A DNA stretch of 64,000 nucleotides from Thalassovita litoralis (GCF_900182725.1 NZ_FXTO01000003.1:179337-243336), one strand, 5' to 3'; shown: positions 51,715-61,494, counted from the stretch's first letter. Program-made: numbers and translations. Notes: generated by a model not told the origin, from the letters alone.

Positions 51715-52677
51715 ATGCAGAATTTGACGCAACTGCACTATTTCTGGCTAATCGCGCGGGAAGGCAGTTTTGCAAGGGCCGCAGAACTGGCGCATATCAC
51801 TCAACCCGCCCTCAGCAATGCGATCAAAAGCCTCGAGCAACGGCTCGGATTTCTGCTCTTCGAGCGCTCGGAACGTCCTGTCCGGCTGACCCCGGAAGCG
51901 CAGGTCATACTAAGACAAGTCGAAGCCGTCCTGTTCGAAGCGCGCAACCTTGACCAAACACTCGATAACCTGTCGGCCGGTGAATTTGGTCACATCCGCG
52001 CGGGGATGACGGCGGTGTTTTCCACATCGTTGGGCGGACCAATCCTTGCGGAATGGCACAATGCCCACCCAAATGTCACGCTTGAGCTCATCATCGGTGA
52101 AACACCAGACCTGCTTGGGTCAATGCGGGACAACGAACTGGATCTCATAGTCGGGGACACGCGCGACCTGAAGGAAGATGTCGATGATCTGGACATGGTT
52201 GCACTTCCGCCGATGCAAGGGGGGGCGTTCTGCCGCGCGGGTCATCCGATCCTGAACATCCGTCATCCAACCTCCGCAGACCTTGGGCGCTATCGTTTTG
52301 CGGGCACGCACTTCCCTGAAACCGTGGTCAAGGCATTCGCACGTTTTCTTGGACGCAAGAAAGACGATCCGGGTGCGGTCATTTCGATCGACAGCCACAA
52401 TATCGCAGCGGTACGCGACGCCGTTGCCGAAAGCGACCTGATCTTGTTGACAACCTCAGGCACAGTGCGGAATGCCTTGGCGCTTGGTGTGTTGAAACAA
52501 ATTCCTGTAGATTTGGGGATTGATGGCACATGGGCCGTCGCCAAACGCCGTGGACGGGTTCTTCATTCGGCAACCGATACGTTAGCCAACAAGATCGTCG
52601 AGATCGCCCGCAGAGAACATGATCGGCGCATTGCCCCGTATGTGCAAAACCTCGTTCCATCCAAGGATGAACGATAG
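51715..52677 (+). CDS. LysR-type transcriptional regulator
   Basis: 320 residues. The winged helix-turn-helix spans LTQLHYFWLIAREGSFARAA and ITQPALSNAIKSLEQRLGFL (residues 3-62). The effector domain has GHIRAGMTAVFSTSLGGPIL and LDLIVGDTRDLKEDVDDLDM. GGAGGGG precedes ATG 51715. Divergent from the TRAP/2-oxoacid operon, it is probably its activator, responding to the imported acid or a derived 2-oxoacid. A strong hairpin terminator 69 bases after the stop separates it from the convergent ribonucleotide reductase gene. Confidence 0.9.
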   Translation: MQNLTQLHYFWLIAREGSFARAAELAHITQPALSNAIKSLEQRLGFLLFERSERPVRLTPEAQVILRQVEAVLFEARNLDQTLDNLSAGEFGHIRAGMTAVFSTSLGGPILAEWHNAHPNVTLELIIGETPDLLGSMRDNELDLIVGDTRDLKEDVDDLDMVALPPMQGGAFCRAGHPILNIRHPTSADLGRYRFAGTHFPETVVKAFARFLGRKKDDPGAVISIDSHNIAAVRDAVAESDLILLTTSGTVRNALALGVLKQIPVDLGIDGTWAVAKRRGRVLHSATDTLANKIVEIARREHDRRIAPYVQNLVPSKDER

Positions 52678-52745
52678 CCTGTCACGGGCATTGCCAACGT
52701 GTGCGCCCCGCCGCATTTTTCCCCGCGTAATCGTCTAAATGCGCA

Positions 52746-52778
52746 CTAGGCTATCCCCCAAACGGGGGGATAGCCTAG
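52746..52778. terminator. Strong bidirectional terminator
   Basis: CTAGGCTATCCCCC and GGGGGATAGCCTAG make a perfect 14-base stem with a 5-base loop, followed on the plus strand by CAAGCTTTGAGTTTTTC with a T run. It ends LysR transcription on one strand and the nrdJ transcript on the other. Confidence 0.8.
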
Positions 52779-52819
52779 CAAGCTTTGAGTTTTTCTGCTG
52801 GCTGGTTACCCGCCTCGCC

Positions 52820-55084
52820 TTAGCCGCATTTGGAATGGCCGCAGCTTCCGCAAGTCATGCAGCCCTCGACCATGCGCATGTCGAACTGGCCGCAGCTTGG
52901 GCAGGCTTTGCCGCGCGGGGCGTTATCCAGGTTCACCACTTGCGCCTGCGGGTCAGACTTCAGGCCCATGCCTTCGCCTTCGATGAAGTTGATACGGATC
53001 AGGTGCTGTTCGATCACGCCACCAATCGCCGCCAGAATCGAAGGGATATATTTGCCCTGCATCCACGCCCCGCCACGCGGGTCAAATACGGCTTTCAGTT
53101 CCTCGACCACAAAAGACACATCCCCGCCCCGGCGGAATACGGCGGAAATCATCCGCGTCAGCGCCAGCGTCCATGCGTAGTGTTCCATGTTCTTGGAATT
53201 GATGAACACCTCGAACGGACGACGGTGGCCATTCACCAGAATATCGTTAATCGTCAGATAGATGGCGTGTTCGCTGTCGGGCCATTTCAGTTTGTAGGTA
53301 TGACCTTCCAAGGCCTGCGGACGATCCAGCGGTTCCGCCATATAGATCACGTCGGCCCCGCTATCGGCTTCGGGGGCTTTGTCACTGGTCTCGCTCACCG
53401 ACAGAACCGATCCGGTCACATCGTTCGGGCGGTAGGTCGTGCAACCTTTGCAGCCGGTTTCATAGGCCTGCATGTAGACATCCTTGAACGCGTCAAAGGA
53501 AATATCCTCGGGGCAGTTGATGGTTTTCGAGATGGACGAATCCACCCATTTCTGCGCCGCCGCCTGCATTTTCACATGGGCCTGCGGGTCCAGCGTCTGC
53601 GCATTCACGAAATAGTCGGGCAGCGGCGTATCGCCAAAGCGGTCGCGCCACATCTGCACCGCGTAATCCACCACTTCTTCCTCGGTCCGCGAACCGTCCT
53701 TTTGCAGCACTTTGCGGGTATAGGCATAGGCAAAGACCGGCTCGATCCCCGAAGATACGTTCCCGGCATAGAGGCTGATCGTCCCCGTCGGCGCGATTGA
53801 GGTCAGCAGCGCATTGCGGATGCCATGTTCGCGAATTGCATCGCGCACGTCGTCATCCATCTGCATCATGTTACCCGAGGCCAGATATTTATCGGCATCG
53901 AACAACGGAAACGCGCCCTTTTCTTTGGCCAGATCGACCGAGGCCAGATAAGACGCCCGCGCGATCTGTTTCAGCCATGCTTCGGCCTGCGCCGCCGCTT
54001 CTTCGCTGCCATAGCGAAGCCCCACCATCAGCAGCGCGTCAGCCAGCCCGGTGACACCCAGACCGATCCGGCGTTTTGCCTGTGCTTCCTGCGCCTGCGC
54101 TTCCAGCGGGAACTGGCTGGCGTCCACCACGTTGTCCATCATGCGCACGGCCGTGGCCACCAGATCGTCCAGCGCCGCCACATCCAGCCCGGCATCCGGG
54201 CCAAAGGGATCTTTGACCAGACGCGCCATGTTGATCGACCCCAGCAAACACGCCCCATAAGGCGGCAAGGGTTGTTCGCCACACGGATTGGTTGCCGCGA
54301 TGGTTTCAACGTAATTCAGGTTATTGGCCTTGTTGATCCGGTCGATGAAAATCACGCCCGGTTCGGCGAAATCATAGGTCGACTTCATGATCTTGTTCCA
54401 CAGGTCGCGGGCCTGCAACGTGTGGAAAACCTTACCGCCATAGGTCAGTTCCCACGGGCCATCGGCCTTGACCGCTTCCATGAAGGCATCCGTGACCAGA
54501 ACCGACAGGTTGAACATCCGCAGGCGGGCGCTGTCCGATTTGGCGGTGATGAAATGTTCGATATCCGGGTGGTCGCAGCGCATGGTTGCCATCATGGCAC
54601 CACGGCGCGAACCTGCGGACATGATCGTGCGGCACATCGCATCCCACACATCCATGAAGCTAAGCGGCCCACTGGCGTCCGCAGCCACGCCAGCCACCGG
54701 CGCGCCCTTGGGGCGGATCGTGCTGAAATCATAGCCGATACCACCGCCCTGCTGCATGGTCAGCGCGGCCTCTTTCAGCATATCGAAGATACCCGCCATG
54801 CTGTCTGGAATCGTTCCCATCACGAAACAGTTGAACAGCGTCACCTTACGGCCCGTCCCTGCCCCCGCAGTGATACGGCCCGCAGGCAGATATTTGAAAT
54901 CTTCCAGCGCGGTATAGAACTTTTCTTCCCATTTGGCCGAATCCGCTTCGACCTCTGCCAAAGAGCGCGCGATTCGCCGCCATGTATCCTCGACCGTGCG
55001 GTCGATGGGGGTGCCATCCGCCTCTTTCAGTCGGTATTTCATGTCCCAAATTTGTTCGGAAATGGGGGCAGCAAAGCGGGTCAT
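52820..55084 (-). CDS. nrdJ: Adenosylcobalamin-dependent (class II) ribonucleotide reductase
   Basis: 754 residues. The N-terminal ISEQIWDMKYRLKEADGTPI is standard for alphaproteobacterial NrdJ. The glycyl/cysteine radical core is visible: NPCGEQPLPPYGACLLGSIN carries an active-site cysteine, and the specificity/effector region is IGYDFSTIRPKGAPVAGVAA. The C-terminal CxxC pairs (KACPSCGQFDMRMVEGCMTC, then GSCGHSKCG) are the redox-active tail that re-reduces the enzyme. It converts ribonucleotides to deoxyribonucleotides using B12. It stands alone on its transcript. A possible NrdR-like box lies about 170 bases upstream; no cobalamin riboswitch is recognised in the gap. AGGAAG precedes ATG 55084. 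Confidence 0.95.
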   Translation of the reverse strand: MTRFAAPISEQIWDMKYRLKEADGTPIDRTVEDTWRRIARSLAEVEADSAKWEEKFYTALEDFKYLPAGRITAGAGTGRKVTLFNCFVMGTIPDSMAGIFDMLKEAALTMQQGGGIGYDFSTIRPKGAPVAGVAADASGPLSFMDVWDAMCRTIMSAGSRRGAMMATMRCDHPDIEHFITAKSDSARLRMFNLSVLVTDAFMEAVKADGPWELTYGGKVFHTLQARDLWNKIMKSTYDFAEPGVIFIDRINKANNLNYVETIAATNPCGEQPLPPYGACLLGSINMARLVKDPFGPDAGLDVAALDDLVATAVRMMDNVVDASQFPLEAQAQEAQAKRRIGLGVTGLADALLMVGLRYGSEEAAAQAEAWLKQIARASYLASVDLAKEKGAFPLFDADKYLASGNMMQMDDDVRDAIREHGIRNALLTSIAPTGTISLYAGNVSSGIEPVFAYAYTRKVLQKDGSRTEEEVVDYAVQMWRDRFGDTPLPDYFVNAQTLDPQAHVKMQAAAQKWVDSSISKTINCPEDISFDAFKDVYMQAYETGCKGCTTYRPNDVTGSVLSVSETSDKAPEADSGADVIYMAEPLDRPQALEGHTYKLKWPDSEHAIYLTINDILVNGHRRPFEVFINSKNMEHYAWTLALTRMISAVFRRGGDVSFVVEELKAVFDPRGGAWMQGKYIPSILAAIGGVIEQHLIRINFIEGEGMGLKSDPQAQVVNLDNAPRGKACPSCGQFDMRMVEGCMTCGSCGHSKCG

Positions 55085-55254
55085 GGGCAGGCTTCCTGTT
55101 AGTTGCGCGTTGTGTCAGTGCAGTCGAAAGGCACAGCAAATTCAGCCATTCGAGGCGCCATCGTCTACGTCCTGAAACCCAAACGGTCAACGCAGAAAAA
55201 CACCGTCCGATGACAAAGACTGACACTTGATTTCGTGGATTACCCAGCTATCCT

Positions 55255-55270
55255 ACACTACCTATAGAGA
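55255..55270. promoter_or_regulatory. Possible NrdR box
   Basis: ACACTACCTATAGAGA resembles the NrdR consensus acaCwAtATaTwGtgt in its conserved C, A, T and G positions but not throughout. Only one copy is seen, whereas NrdR sites usually come in pairs about 30 bases apart, so support is weak. It lies 170 bases from the nrdJ start and also directly before the DUF1489 gene. Confidence 0.25.
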
Positions 55271-55277
55271 AAAATCC

Positions 55278-55715
55278 ATGACAAGCCGCAGCCACATCAA
55301 TCTGATAAAACTAAGCGTCGGCACCGAAAGCGTTGACGATCTGGAACATTGGCAGGAAAGCTATCGCCAGCGGTTCGCCGATGGGCTGCCGCGTCATGTC
55401 ACACGAATGTGGCCCAAACGCGAATCGCAAATTCTGGACGGTGGGTCGATTTACTGGGTGATCAAAGGCATAATCCAGTGCCGCCAGCGCATCCTACGGC
55501 TGGACGACGTGACCGGACAGGACGGTATCCGACGCTGCGCCATCGTGCTGGACCCCGCGCTGCACCGCACAGTGCAGGCGTTGCGCCGCCCGTTTCAGGG
55601 CTGGCGCTACCTGTCCCCCGAAGATAGCCCCGCCGATCTGCCCCAAGGCCGCGCCACCGAAGACCCGCTTCCCCCGGAACTGTCCGCCGCATTGGCCGAA
55701 ATCGGTGTGATCTGA
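55278..55715 (+). CDS. DUF1489 family protein
   Basis: 145 residues from ATG 55278; an in-frame upstream start at 55227 adds 17 residues of poor quality. The protein matches the alphaproteobacterial DUF1489 pattern: INLIKLSVGTESVDDLEHWQ, then TRMWPKRESQILDGGSIYWV and RCAIVLDPALHRTVQALRRP with a C-terminal FQGWRYLSPEDSPADLP. The function is unknown. It is small and cytoplasmic, with no catalytic motif evident. It is divergent from nrdJ, a neighbourhood worth noting but not informative on its own. It stands alone before a SulP transporter gene. Confidence 0.85.
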   Translation: MTSRSHINLIKLSVGTESVDDLEHWQESYRQRFADGLPRHVTRMWPKRESQILDGGSIYWVIKGIIQCRQRILRLDDVTGQDGIRRCAIVLDPALHRTVQALRRPFQGWRYLSPEDSPADLPQGRATEDPLPPELSAALAEIGVI

Positions 55716-55877
55716 GCACAGAACGCGTGGGGATACCCCATCTACGCAAGCTCTATTCAAAAAAATTTCCAACCATCCCCTTGCGACTCAGCCCTGCGCC
55801 CGCGCAGCATGGGGGCATTGAAATGTCTTTCGCCCTTATTCTTCGGGGCATGCAAATGACGGCCCGCCGCGCGGGCT

Positions 55878-57164
55878 ATGAAAATCCAGGTTTCCGCCAT
55901 GTACCGTCCTCAGATTCTGAGCGACATGAGCAGCTATACCCCATCCCGTTTCCGCGCCGATCTGATGGCCGGGATCACGGTTGCCATGGTCGCCCTTCCG
56001 CTTTCGCTTGCTATCGCCATCGCATCGGGGGCATCGCCCGCACAGGGGCTTGTCACCGCAATCGTTGCCGGGTTCCTGATCTCGGCCTTTGGCGGCAGTC
56101 ATGTTCAGATCGGCGGCCCCACTGGCGCGTTTATCGTTGTTGTGGCCGGGGTCATCGCCGAACACGGCTATGATGGGCTGGTCATGGCAACCTTCATGGC
56201 CGGTATCATCCTGCTGATTGCCGGGCGGCTGAAAGCAGGCGCATTGATCACCCATGTCCCCGAGGCCGTCATCAACGGTTTCACCATCGGAATCGCCCTG
56301 ATTATCGGTCTGTCGCAGCTCAAGGATCTGATGGGGTTGCGCCCCGACCACGATGCCGCCGACCTGATCCACAAAATTCCGGCGCTTTGGGCGGCGCGGG
56401 ATACGTTGAATCCGTGGGCCTCGGCCATCGGGTTGGGGACGATGGCGCTGATCATCATCTTCCGCCGTGCCGCACCGCGGTTGCCGGGCCTGATTGTGGC
56501 GGTTGCCATTGGGTCCGCCGTCGTGGCGCTGGCGGGGCTGCCGGTGGAAACCATTCAGGATCGTTTCGGCGCGTTGCCCGGCAGCCTGCCCATGCCACAG
56601 CTTCCGGCGCTGTCGCTGGAACGCATACAGGAACTGCTGCCCTCGGCGCTTGTGATTGCCTTTTTGGCCGGGGTCGAATCGCTGCTGTCCGCCATTGTCG
56701 CGGATCGCATGACCGAACGCCGCCACAAACCCAATGCGGAACTGGTGGCCCAAGGCGTTGCCAATCTGGGATCGGCCCTGTTTGGCGGGCTACCCGCCAC
56801 CGGGGCCATCGCCCGCACCGCCACCAATATCCGCGCCGGGGGGCAAACCCCGGTGGCAGGGATCGTTCATGCGCTGGCGATCTGGGGCATGATGGCCGTT
56901 GCCGCCCCGCTGGCCGGGGCAATGGCCCTGCCCGCCATGTCTGCGCTTCTGATGCTAACCGCCTGGAACATGTCCGAGCCGCATAAATGGCGCGGCTACA
57001 TGGCCGAACGCCCCTCGGATCGTGCGCTGCTTCTGCTGACACTGACCCTGACCGTTCTGGTTGATCTGACGGTAGCCATTGGCACAGGTGTCGCGCTGGG
57101 GCTGGCCCTGCGCCTGCGCCGCCGCCATGTGGGCAGTCAGGAATGGCACCCCCGCGATCATTAA
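55878..57164 (+). CDS. SulP/SLC26-type anion transporter lacking a STAS domain
   Basis: 428 residues as drawn; an ATG at 55899 is an equally possible start, and neither has a strong ribosome binding site. Family hallmarks in the first 130 residues: DLMAGITVAMVALPLSLAIA, the GGSHVQIGGPTGAFIVVVAG pore signature, and THVPEAVINGFTIGIALIIG. About ten to twelve helices follow; the gene ends with ALGLALRLRRRHVGSQEWHP immediately after the last helix, so there is no C-terminal STAS domain. SulP proteins exchange or import sulfate, bicarbonate or other anions. Nothing in the neighbourhood (DUF1489, his genes) indicates the ion. Confidence 0.85.
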   Translation: MKIQVSAMYRPQILSDMSSYTPSRFRADLMAGITVAMVALPLSLAIAIASGASPAQGLVTAIVAGFLISAFGGSHVQIGGPTGAFIVVVAGVIAEHGYDGLVMATFMAGIILLIAGRLKAGALITHVPEAVINGFTIGIALIIGLSQLKDLMGLRPDHDAADLIHKIPALWAARDTLNPWASAIGLGTMALIIIFRRAAPRLPGLIVAVAIGSAVVALAGLPVETIQDRFGALPGSLPMPQLPALSLERIQELLPSALVIAFLAGVESLLSAIVADRMTERRHKPNAELVAQGVANLGSALFGGLPATGAIARTATNIRAGGQTPVAGIVHALAIWGMMAVAAPLAGAMALPAMSALLMLTAWNMSEPHKWRGYMAERPSDRALLLLTLTLTVLVDLTVAIGTGVALGLALRLRRRHVGSQEWHPRDH

Positions 57165-57267
57165 ACCAAGAAAAAAGCGGCAGGAAACACCCCGCCGCTT
57201 TCATCTTGCCCAAAATACTCATGTGCCGCCCGTGCGCCAATTCCCAACGCTGCGGGACAAAGAGCGT

Positions 57268-57963
57268 TCAATCCACCCGCAGCTTGGCGCACAGCGCCTT
57301 TAGCGCCGCCCGATCCACATCATCCAGCGGCGCGTTGCGCGACCGGAATAAAGTGGCCTGTGATTTCAAAATCAGCCCGTCGCTCAGGATTTTCAGGTGG
57401 TTCGCCCGCAGCGTATCTCCGGTCGAGGTAATGTCTGCCACCGCTTCGGCGGTTTCGTTTTTCACCGTGCCTTCGGTCGCGCCCTGACTGTCCACCAGTT
57501 GATAATCCGCCACGCCATTATCCCGCAGGAATTCGCGCACCAGACGGTGATATTTGGTGGCGATCCGCAACCGGAAACCATGCTTCAGCCGAAACGCCGC
57601 CGCCGCAGCGTCCAGATCGTCCAGCGTATCCACATCCGCCCAGAACCCCGGAACCGCGATGATCAGATCGGCATGACCAAAGCCCAGTTCGGCCAGTTCT
57701 TCGACCTGCTGATCCCATTGCCCCAGCTTTTCGCGCACCAGATCGGTGCCCGTCACCCCCAGATGGATGCGCCCAGCGGCCAGTTCGCGCGGGATTTCCC
57801 CGGCGGACAACAGCACCAGTTCAATATTATCAACCCCTGCGACCGCCCCGGCATATTCGCGGTCCGATCCTGTCCGGCTAAGCGTCACACCGCGATCCCC
57901 GAACCATTCAAAGGTTTTCTCCATCAGGCGGCCTTTTGACGGCACCCCAAGCTTCACGCTCAT
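57268..57963 (-). CDS. hisG: ATP phosphoribosyltransferase catalytic subunit, short form
   Basis: 231 residues, the short form that lacks the C-terminal regulatory domain and depends on HisZ. Visible motifs are KLGVPSKGRLMEKTFEWFGD at the start, HLGVTGTDLVREKLGQ and the PRPP-binding-like GVADYQLVDSQGATEGTVKN. It catalyses the first step of histidine synthesis, ATP plus PRPP to phosphoribosyl-ATP. Its start overlaps the hisZ stop by four bases on the same strand, in a hisS-hisZ-hisG operon, which ensures matched amounts of the two subunits. Confidence 0.93.
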   Translation of the reverse strand: MSVKLGVPSKGRLMEKTFEWFGDRGVTLSRTGSDREYAGAVAGVDNIELVLLSAGEIPRELAAGRIHLGVTGTDLVREKLGQWDQQVEELAELGFGHADLIIAVPGFWADVDTLDDLDAAAAAFRLKHGFRLRIATKYHRLVREFLRDNGVADYQLVDSQGATEGTVKNETAEAVADITSTGDTLRANHLKILSDGLILKSQATLFRSRNAPLDDVDRAALKALCAKLRVD

Positions 57964-59042
57964 TTGCTGCCCTCCAGTTCCAGCAACAGACCCGGACGGA
58001 TCACCCCGCCCACCGCCGGGATTTCAGCCCCCTGCCCCAGCACACGGGTCAGCGCGTCATAGCGCCCGCCAGTGGCAACCGCTGGCAGATCAGCGCGGTT
58101 TTCAGCATAGAACCCAAACACGAACCCATCGTAATATTCCATCGACGTGCGCCCATAGCTGGCTTCGAAATCCAGCCGTTCCACATCGACACCGCGTTTT
58201 TCCAGCGCCCGCATCCGGGCTGCCACGCGTTCCACCGCCGGATCAATCGCGGGCAGGTCCACCGCAATATCGCGCAGATGTTCAATCGCATTCGGCAGGC
58301 TTTCACGCACCGACAGAATGGCATCCAGCAGCAACACATCACGTTCCGCCAGGGGCGCAGCTTCGGCATCGGCCCGCAAGGCCGCCACCCGCGCCGCCAC
58401 CTCGGCCTGTGAACGCACACCGATTTCCGGCGGCAGGCCGTCAAACGGATCACTGACAGACAACAGTGCCGCCCGCGCAGGCGGCACAGGCGCACGCCCG
58501 GCGTAACGATCAATCAACGCCCGGAACCGCCGAGGCCGCCAGATATGCCGCCGCAGCGCCGCCTTGCGGGCATCAGTGGTTTGCAACCCGTCCACAGCCG
58601 CCATCAAGACGCCAATATCCCCGGTCGCGGCCCGCAGCGGAGCATCGCCCAGCGCCCGACGGATCAGGGTAAACACCTCGGCATCTGCATCCACCGGGTT
58701 TTCGCGGTCGAACACCTCGTACCCGACCTGAATATATTCGTTGGCCCGGTCAGCATCGTCTTCCTGACGCCGGAACACCTCGCCCGCATAGGTATATCGC
58801 GCGGGTTCCGCGCCATAGGCCATATGCATCTGCACCACCGGCACCGTAAAATCCGGGCGCAACATCTGTTCGCCACGCAGCGCGTCCGATGTCACATAGG
58901 CCCGTGCGCGAATATCTTCGCCATAAAGGTCCAGCAAAACCTCGGCCGGTTGCAGGATACCTGTTTCCACCACCTGCGCGCCTTCGGCCTCGAACAGCGC
59001 CCGAAGCTGGGCGCCCCGCGCCCGTATCGCCGCCCGTTCCAT
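57960..59042 (-). CDS. hisZ: ATP phosphoribosyltransferase regulatory subunit
   Basis: 360 residues from ATG 59042, which overlaps the hisS stop by one base (TGATG); the longer frame to 59126 enters hisS. It is a catalytic-domain-only paralog of histidyl-tRNA synthetase: LRALFEAEGAQVVETGILQP, RPDFTVPVVQMHMAYGAEPA and ARYTYAGEVFRRQEDDADRA are class II motif-like stretches, while the anticodon-binding domain is absent. It binds HisG and confers histidine feedback. The C-terminal part (VATGGRYDALTRVLGQGAEI) keeps the GGRYD loop of the parent family. Confidence 0.92.
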   Translation of the reverse strand: MERAAIRARGAQLRALFEAEGAQVVETGILQPAEVLLDLYGEDIRARAYVTSDALRGEQMLRPDFTVPVVQMHMAYGAEPARYTYAGEVFRRQEDDADRANEYIQVGYEVFDRENPVDADAEVFTLIRRALGDAPLRAATGDIGVLMAAVDGLQTTDARKAALRRHIWRPRRFRALIDRYAGRAPVPPARAALLSVSDPFDGLPPEIGVRSQAEVAARVAALRADAEAAPLAERDVLLLDAILSVRESLPNAIEHLRDIAVDLPAIDPAVERVAARMRALEKRGVDVERLDFEASYGRTSMEYYDGFVFGFYAENRADLPAVATGGRYDALTRVLGQGAEIPAVGGVIRPGLLLELEGSK

Positions 59043-60529
59043 CAGCCCTGCCCTTCCAGAATTTCGCGCACCTTGGCGACCAGATCGCCCCGCGCCACCT
59101 CGTACTGGCTGGGCCGTTCCTTCCATTCTTCCAGCGTCGCGTTCTCGGCAATTTTCGCGCCCAAAATCAAGTCCTTGATCTGGACCACGCCATTGGCTTT
59201 TTCCTCGCCGCCTTCGATGATCGCCACCGGGGAATTGCGCTTATCCGCGTATTTCAACTGATTGCCGAAATTTTTCGGATTGCCCAAATACACCTCGGCC
59301 CGGATGCCTGCATTGCGCAGCTCGGCCACCATCGCCTGATAATCGGCCATGCGGTCGCGGTCCATAACGGTCACGACCACCGGACCCTGCGCATGGCTTT
59401 GCACCCGGCCCTTTTCCCGCAGCGCAGCCAACAGCCGGTCAACCCCGATGGACACGCCTGTTGCCGGGACTTCCTGCCCGGTGAAGCGTTTCACCAGATC
59501 GTCATAGCGCCCACCGCCGGACACGCTGCCGAATTGCCGCTTACGACCCTTTTCGTCAAAGATTTCAAAGGTCAGTTCCGCCTCGAACACAGGACCAGTG
59601 TAATAGCCCAGCCCACGCACGACCGACGGATCAATTTCAATCCGGTCCGGCCCATAGCCCTGCGCCTGAACTAGCTCCGCGATGGTTTCCAGTTCGGCAA
59701 TCCCTTGCAGCCCAACCACCGAGTCACCAACAGCCGCCCGCAGATTAGCCAGCGTCCCCGCCGCATCCGCCGCTTTCGAGGTCAAGAAAGCAATCACCGG
59801 GTCGGCCTGTGCGTCGCTCAGCCCGACACCGTCGATAAACGCCCCCGAGGCATCCAGCCGCCCCTTGGTCAGCAATTCCCGCACGCCGTTTTCGCCAACC
59901 TTGTCGAACTTGTCGATGGTGCGCAGCACGTTGTCGCGCGCCTCTGCCCCATCGGCCAGCCCCATCGCCTCCAGCACACCGTTCAGAACCTTGCGGTTAT
60001 TGACCCGGATCAGATAATCGCCGCGCGGAATGCCCACAGTTTCCAGCGTATCCGACAACATCGAACAAATCTCGGCATCGGCGGCCACACTAGCCGCGCC
60101 CACCGTATCGGCATCGCATTGATAAAACTGGCGGAACCGCCCCGGCCCCGGCTTTTCGTTGCGCCAGACCGGACCCATCGCATAACGCCGATACGGCGTC
60201 GGCAGGTCGTTGCGGTGCTGGGCATAGACCCGCGCCAAGGGGGCGGTCAGGTCATAGCGCAGCGCCATCCAATCGCCCTTGCCATCCTCGTCCGCCTCTT
60301 GCCAGGCAAAGACGCCTTCGTTCGGGCGATCCACATCCGGCAAGAATTTCCCCAGTGCCTCGACCGTTTCAACCGCACTGGATTCCAGCGCGTCAAACCC
60401 ATAGCGATGATAGACCCCGGCAATCTTTTGCAGCATCTCGCTGCGCTCGGTGACTTCGGCACCGAAATAATCGCGAAACCCTTTGGGCGTTTCTGCCTTG
60501 GGGCGGGGGGCTTTTTTCTGCTTGGCCAT
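59042..60529 (-). CDS. hisS: Histidyl-tRNA synthetase
   Basis: 495 residues from ATG 60529; the longer frame to 60583 is not conserved. The N-terminal basic [20 protein letters not shown] leads into class II motifs: [20 protein letters not shown] (motif 1 region), [13 protein letters not shown] (motif 2 with the arginine-rich loop), and the histidine-specific signatures [16 protein letters not shown] and [20 protein letters not shown]. The C-terminal domain (about 390-495) binds the anticodon. It charges tRNA-His. It heads the operon hisS-hisZ-hisG, the usual order in Rhodobacterales. Confidence 0.95.
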   Translation of the reverse strand: MAKQKKAPRPKAETPKGFRDYFGAEVTERSEMLQKIAGVYHRYGFDALESSAVETVEALGKFLPDVDRPNEGVFAWQEADEDGKGDWMALRYDLTAPLARVYAQHRNDLPTPYRRYAMGPVWRNEKPGPGRFRQFYQCDADTVGAASVAADAEICSMLSDTLETVGIPRGDYLIRVNNRKVLNGVLEAMGLADGAEARDNVLRTIDKFDKVGENGVRELLTKGRLDASGAFIDGVGLSDAQADPVIAFLTSKAADAAGTLANLRAAVGDSVVGLQGIAELETIAELVQAQGYGPDRIEIDPSVVRGLGYYTGPVFEAELTFEIFDEKGRKRQFGSVSGGGRYDDLVKRFTGQEVPATGVSIGVDRLLAALREKGRVQSHAQGPVVVTVMDRDRMADYQAMVAELRNAGIRAEVYLGNPKNFGNQLKYADKRNSPVAIIEGGEEKANGVVQIKDLILGAKIAENATLEEWKERPSQYEVARGDLVAKVREILEGQG

Positions 60530-60693
60530 GGCTTTGATCCTTGCCGCTAAACTCGCGCCCGGCTCTACCGGATGCGGGGCCAAGGGGCAAGCAACAGCGC
60601 CATTGGGACGGCAAAATCTGTTTCATCTTGCCGTAAATACTCATATCGCCCCCCATCAGCCGACGCGCGGCCCGCTGTTTGCCCGCCGCCGGA

Positions 60694-61494
60694 TCAAATC
60701 CCGGAAAAATCCCCGCCTCGTCCTTTGCCGCTGGCGAACCGGGCCGCCCCTGCTGCGCCTTCGGCGGCGAATGTCGCAACGGATTGCCATTCCCGGCGCA
60801 ACGCCGCGCCCAGATCAGCCGCATCGCCCCGCGCTGACAGGTGGTCGGCCCGCATACACATCTGTGGAAAGCGCAGCAAATCCTGCGCCAGTTCCAGCGC
60901 CCGCGCCAAGGCCTGCCCTTCGGGGACCGTTTCATTGACCAACCCCATCGCCTGCGCCTCGGGGGCGGGAACGGGGCGACCTGTCAGGATCATGTCATTG
61001 GCCCGCCCCTGCCCGATCATACGCGGCAGACGCACCGTTCCCCCATCAATCAGCGGCACACCCCAGCGGCGGCAAAACACCCCGAACACGGCTGCTTCTG
61101 ACGCCACCCGCAGATCGCACCACGCCGCCAGCTCCAGCCCGCCCGCCACGGCGAATCCTTCGACCGCCGCAATCACCGGCTTGGACAGCATCAAGCGCGT
61201 CGGACCCATCGGCCCCGGCATCGGATCGTCCAGCGGATTCCAGCCTTCGGGAATGTCCAGCCCGCCGATCCACGCGGCCCCACGCCCATCGGCTGCGGTT
61301 TTCAGATCGAACCCCGCACAGAACGTTCCCGCCCCACCCGTCAGAATAGCGACATCCACCGCTTGATCCTCATCGAATGCCGTAAACGCCTGATACAAGG
61401 CCCGCGCAGTTTCCGGGTCCACCGCATTTCGGGCTGTCGGGCGATGTATCTCGATCACCCGAACCCGGCCCTGATCGCTTATGTTGACTGTCAT
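60694..61494 (-). CDS. Crotonase-family protein with both catalytic glutamates replaced
   Basis: 266 residues from ATG 61494, preceded by GGGAGG; a longer frame to 61515 is less likely. Crotonase motifs for CoA binding are kept (GGAGTFCAGFDLKTAADGRG, GFAVAGGLELAAWCDLRVA). Where classical hydratases have Glu144 and Glu164, this protein reads EAAVFGVFCRRWGVPLIDGG and RANDMILTGRPV, so both positions differ. It may be an isomerase, hydrolase or non-hydratase crotonase. It stands alone between the his operon and slyX, so context does not help. Confidence 0.83.
   Translation of the reverse strand: MTVNISDQGRVRVIEIHRPTARNAVDPETARALYQAFTAFDEDQAVDVAILTGGAGTFCAGFDLKTAADGRGAAWIGGLDIPEGWNPLDDPMPGPMGPTRLMLSKPVIAAVEGFAVAGGLELAAWCDLRVASEAAVFGVFCRRWGVPLIDGGTVRLPRMIGQGRANDMILTGRPVPAPEAQAMGLVNETVPEGQALARALELAQDLLRFPQMCMRADHLSARGDAADLGAALRREWQSVATFAAEGAAGAARFASGKGRGGDFSGI

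Noticed and set aside
53825..55102. A 425-codon open frame opposite nrdJ
   Set aside because: Shadow of nrdJ; its sequence is Arg/His-rich without family motifs, as expected from high-GC third-position bias.
55085..55277. Cobalamin riboswitch upstream of the B12-dependent reductase
   Set aside because: The region shows no B12-box-like GCCACTG sequence or the expected multi-helix layout; it is too short for the full element.
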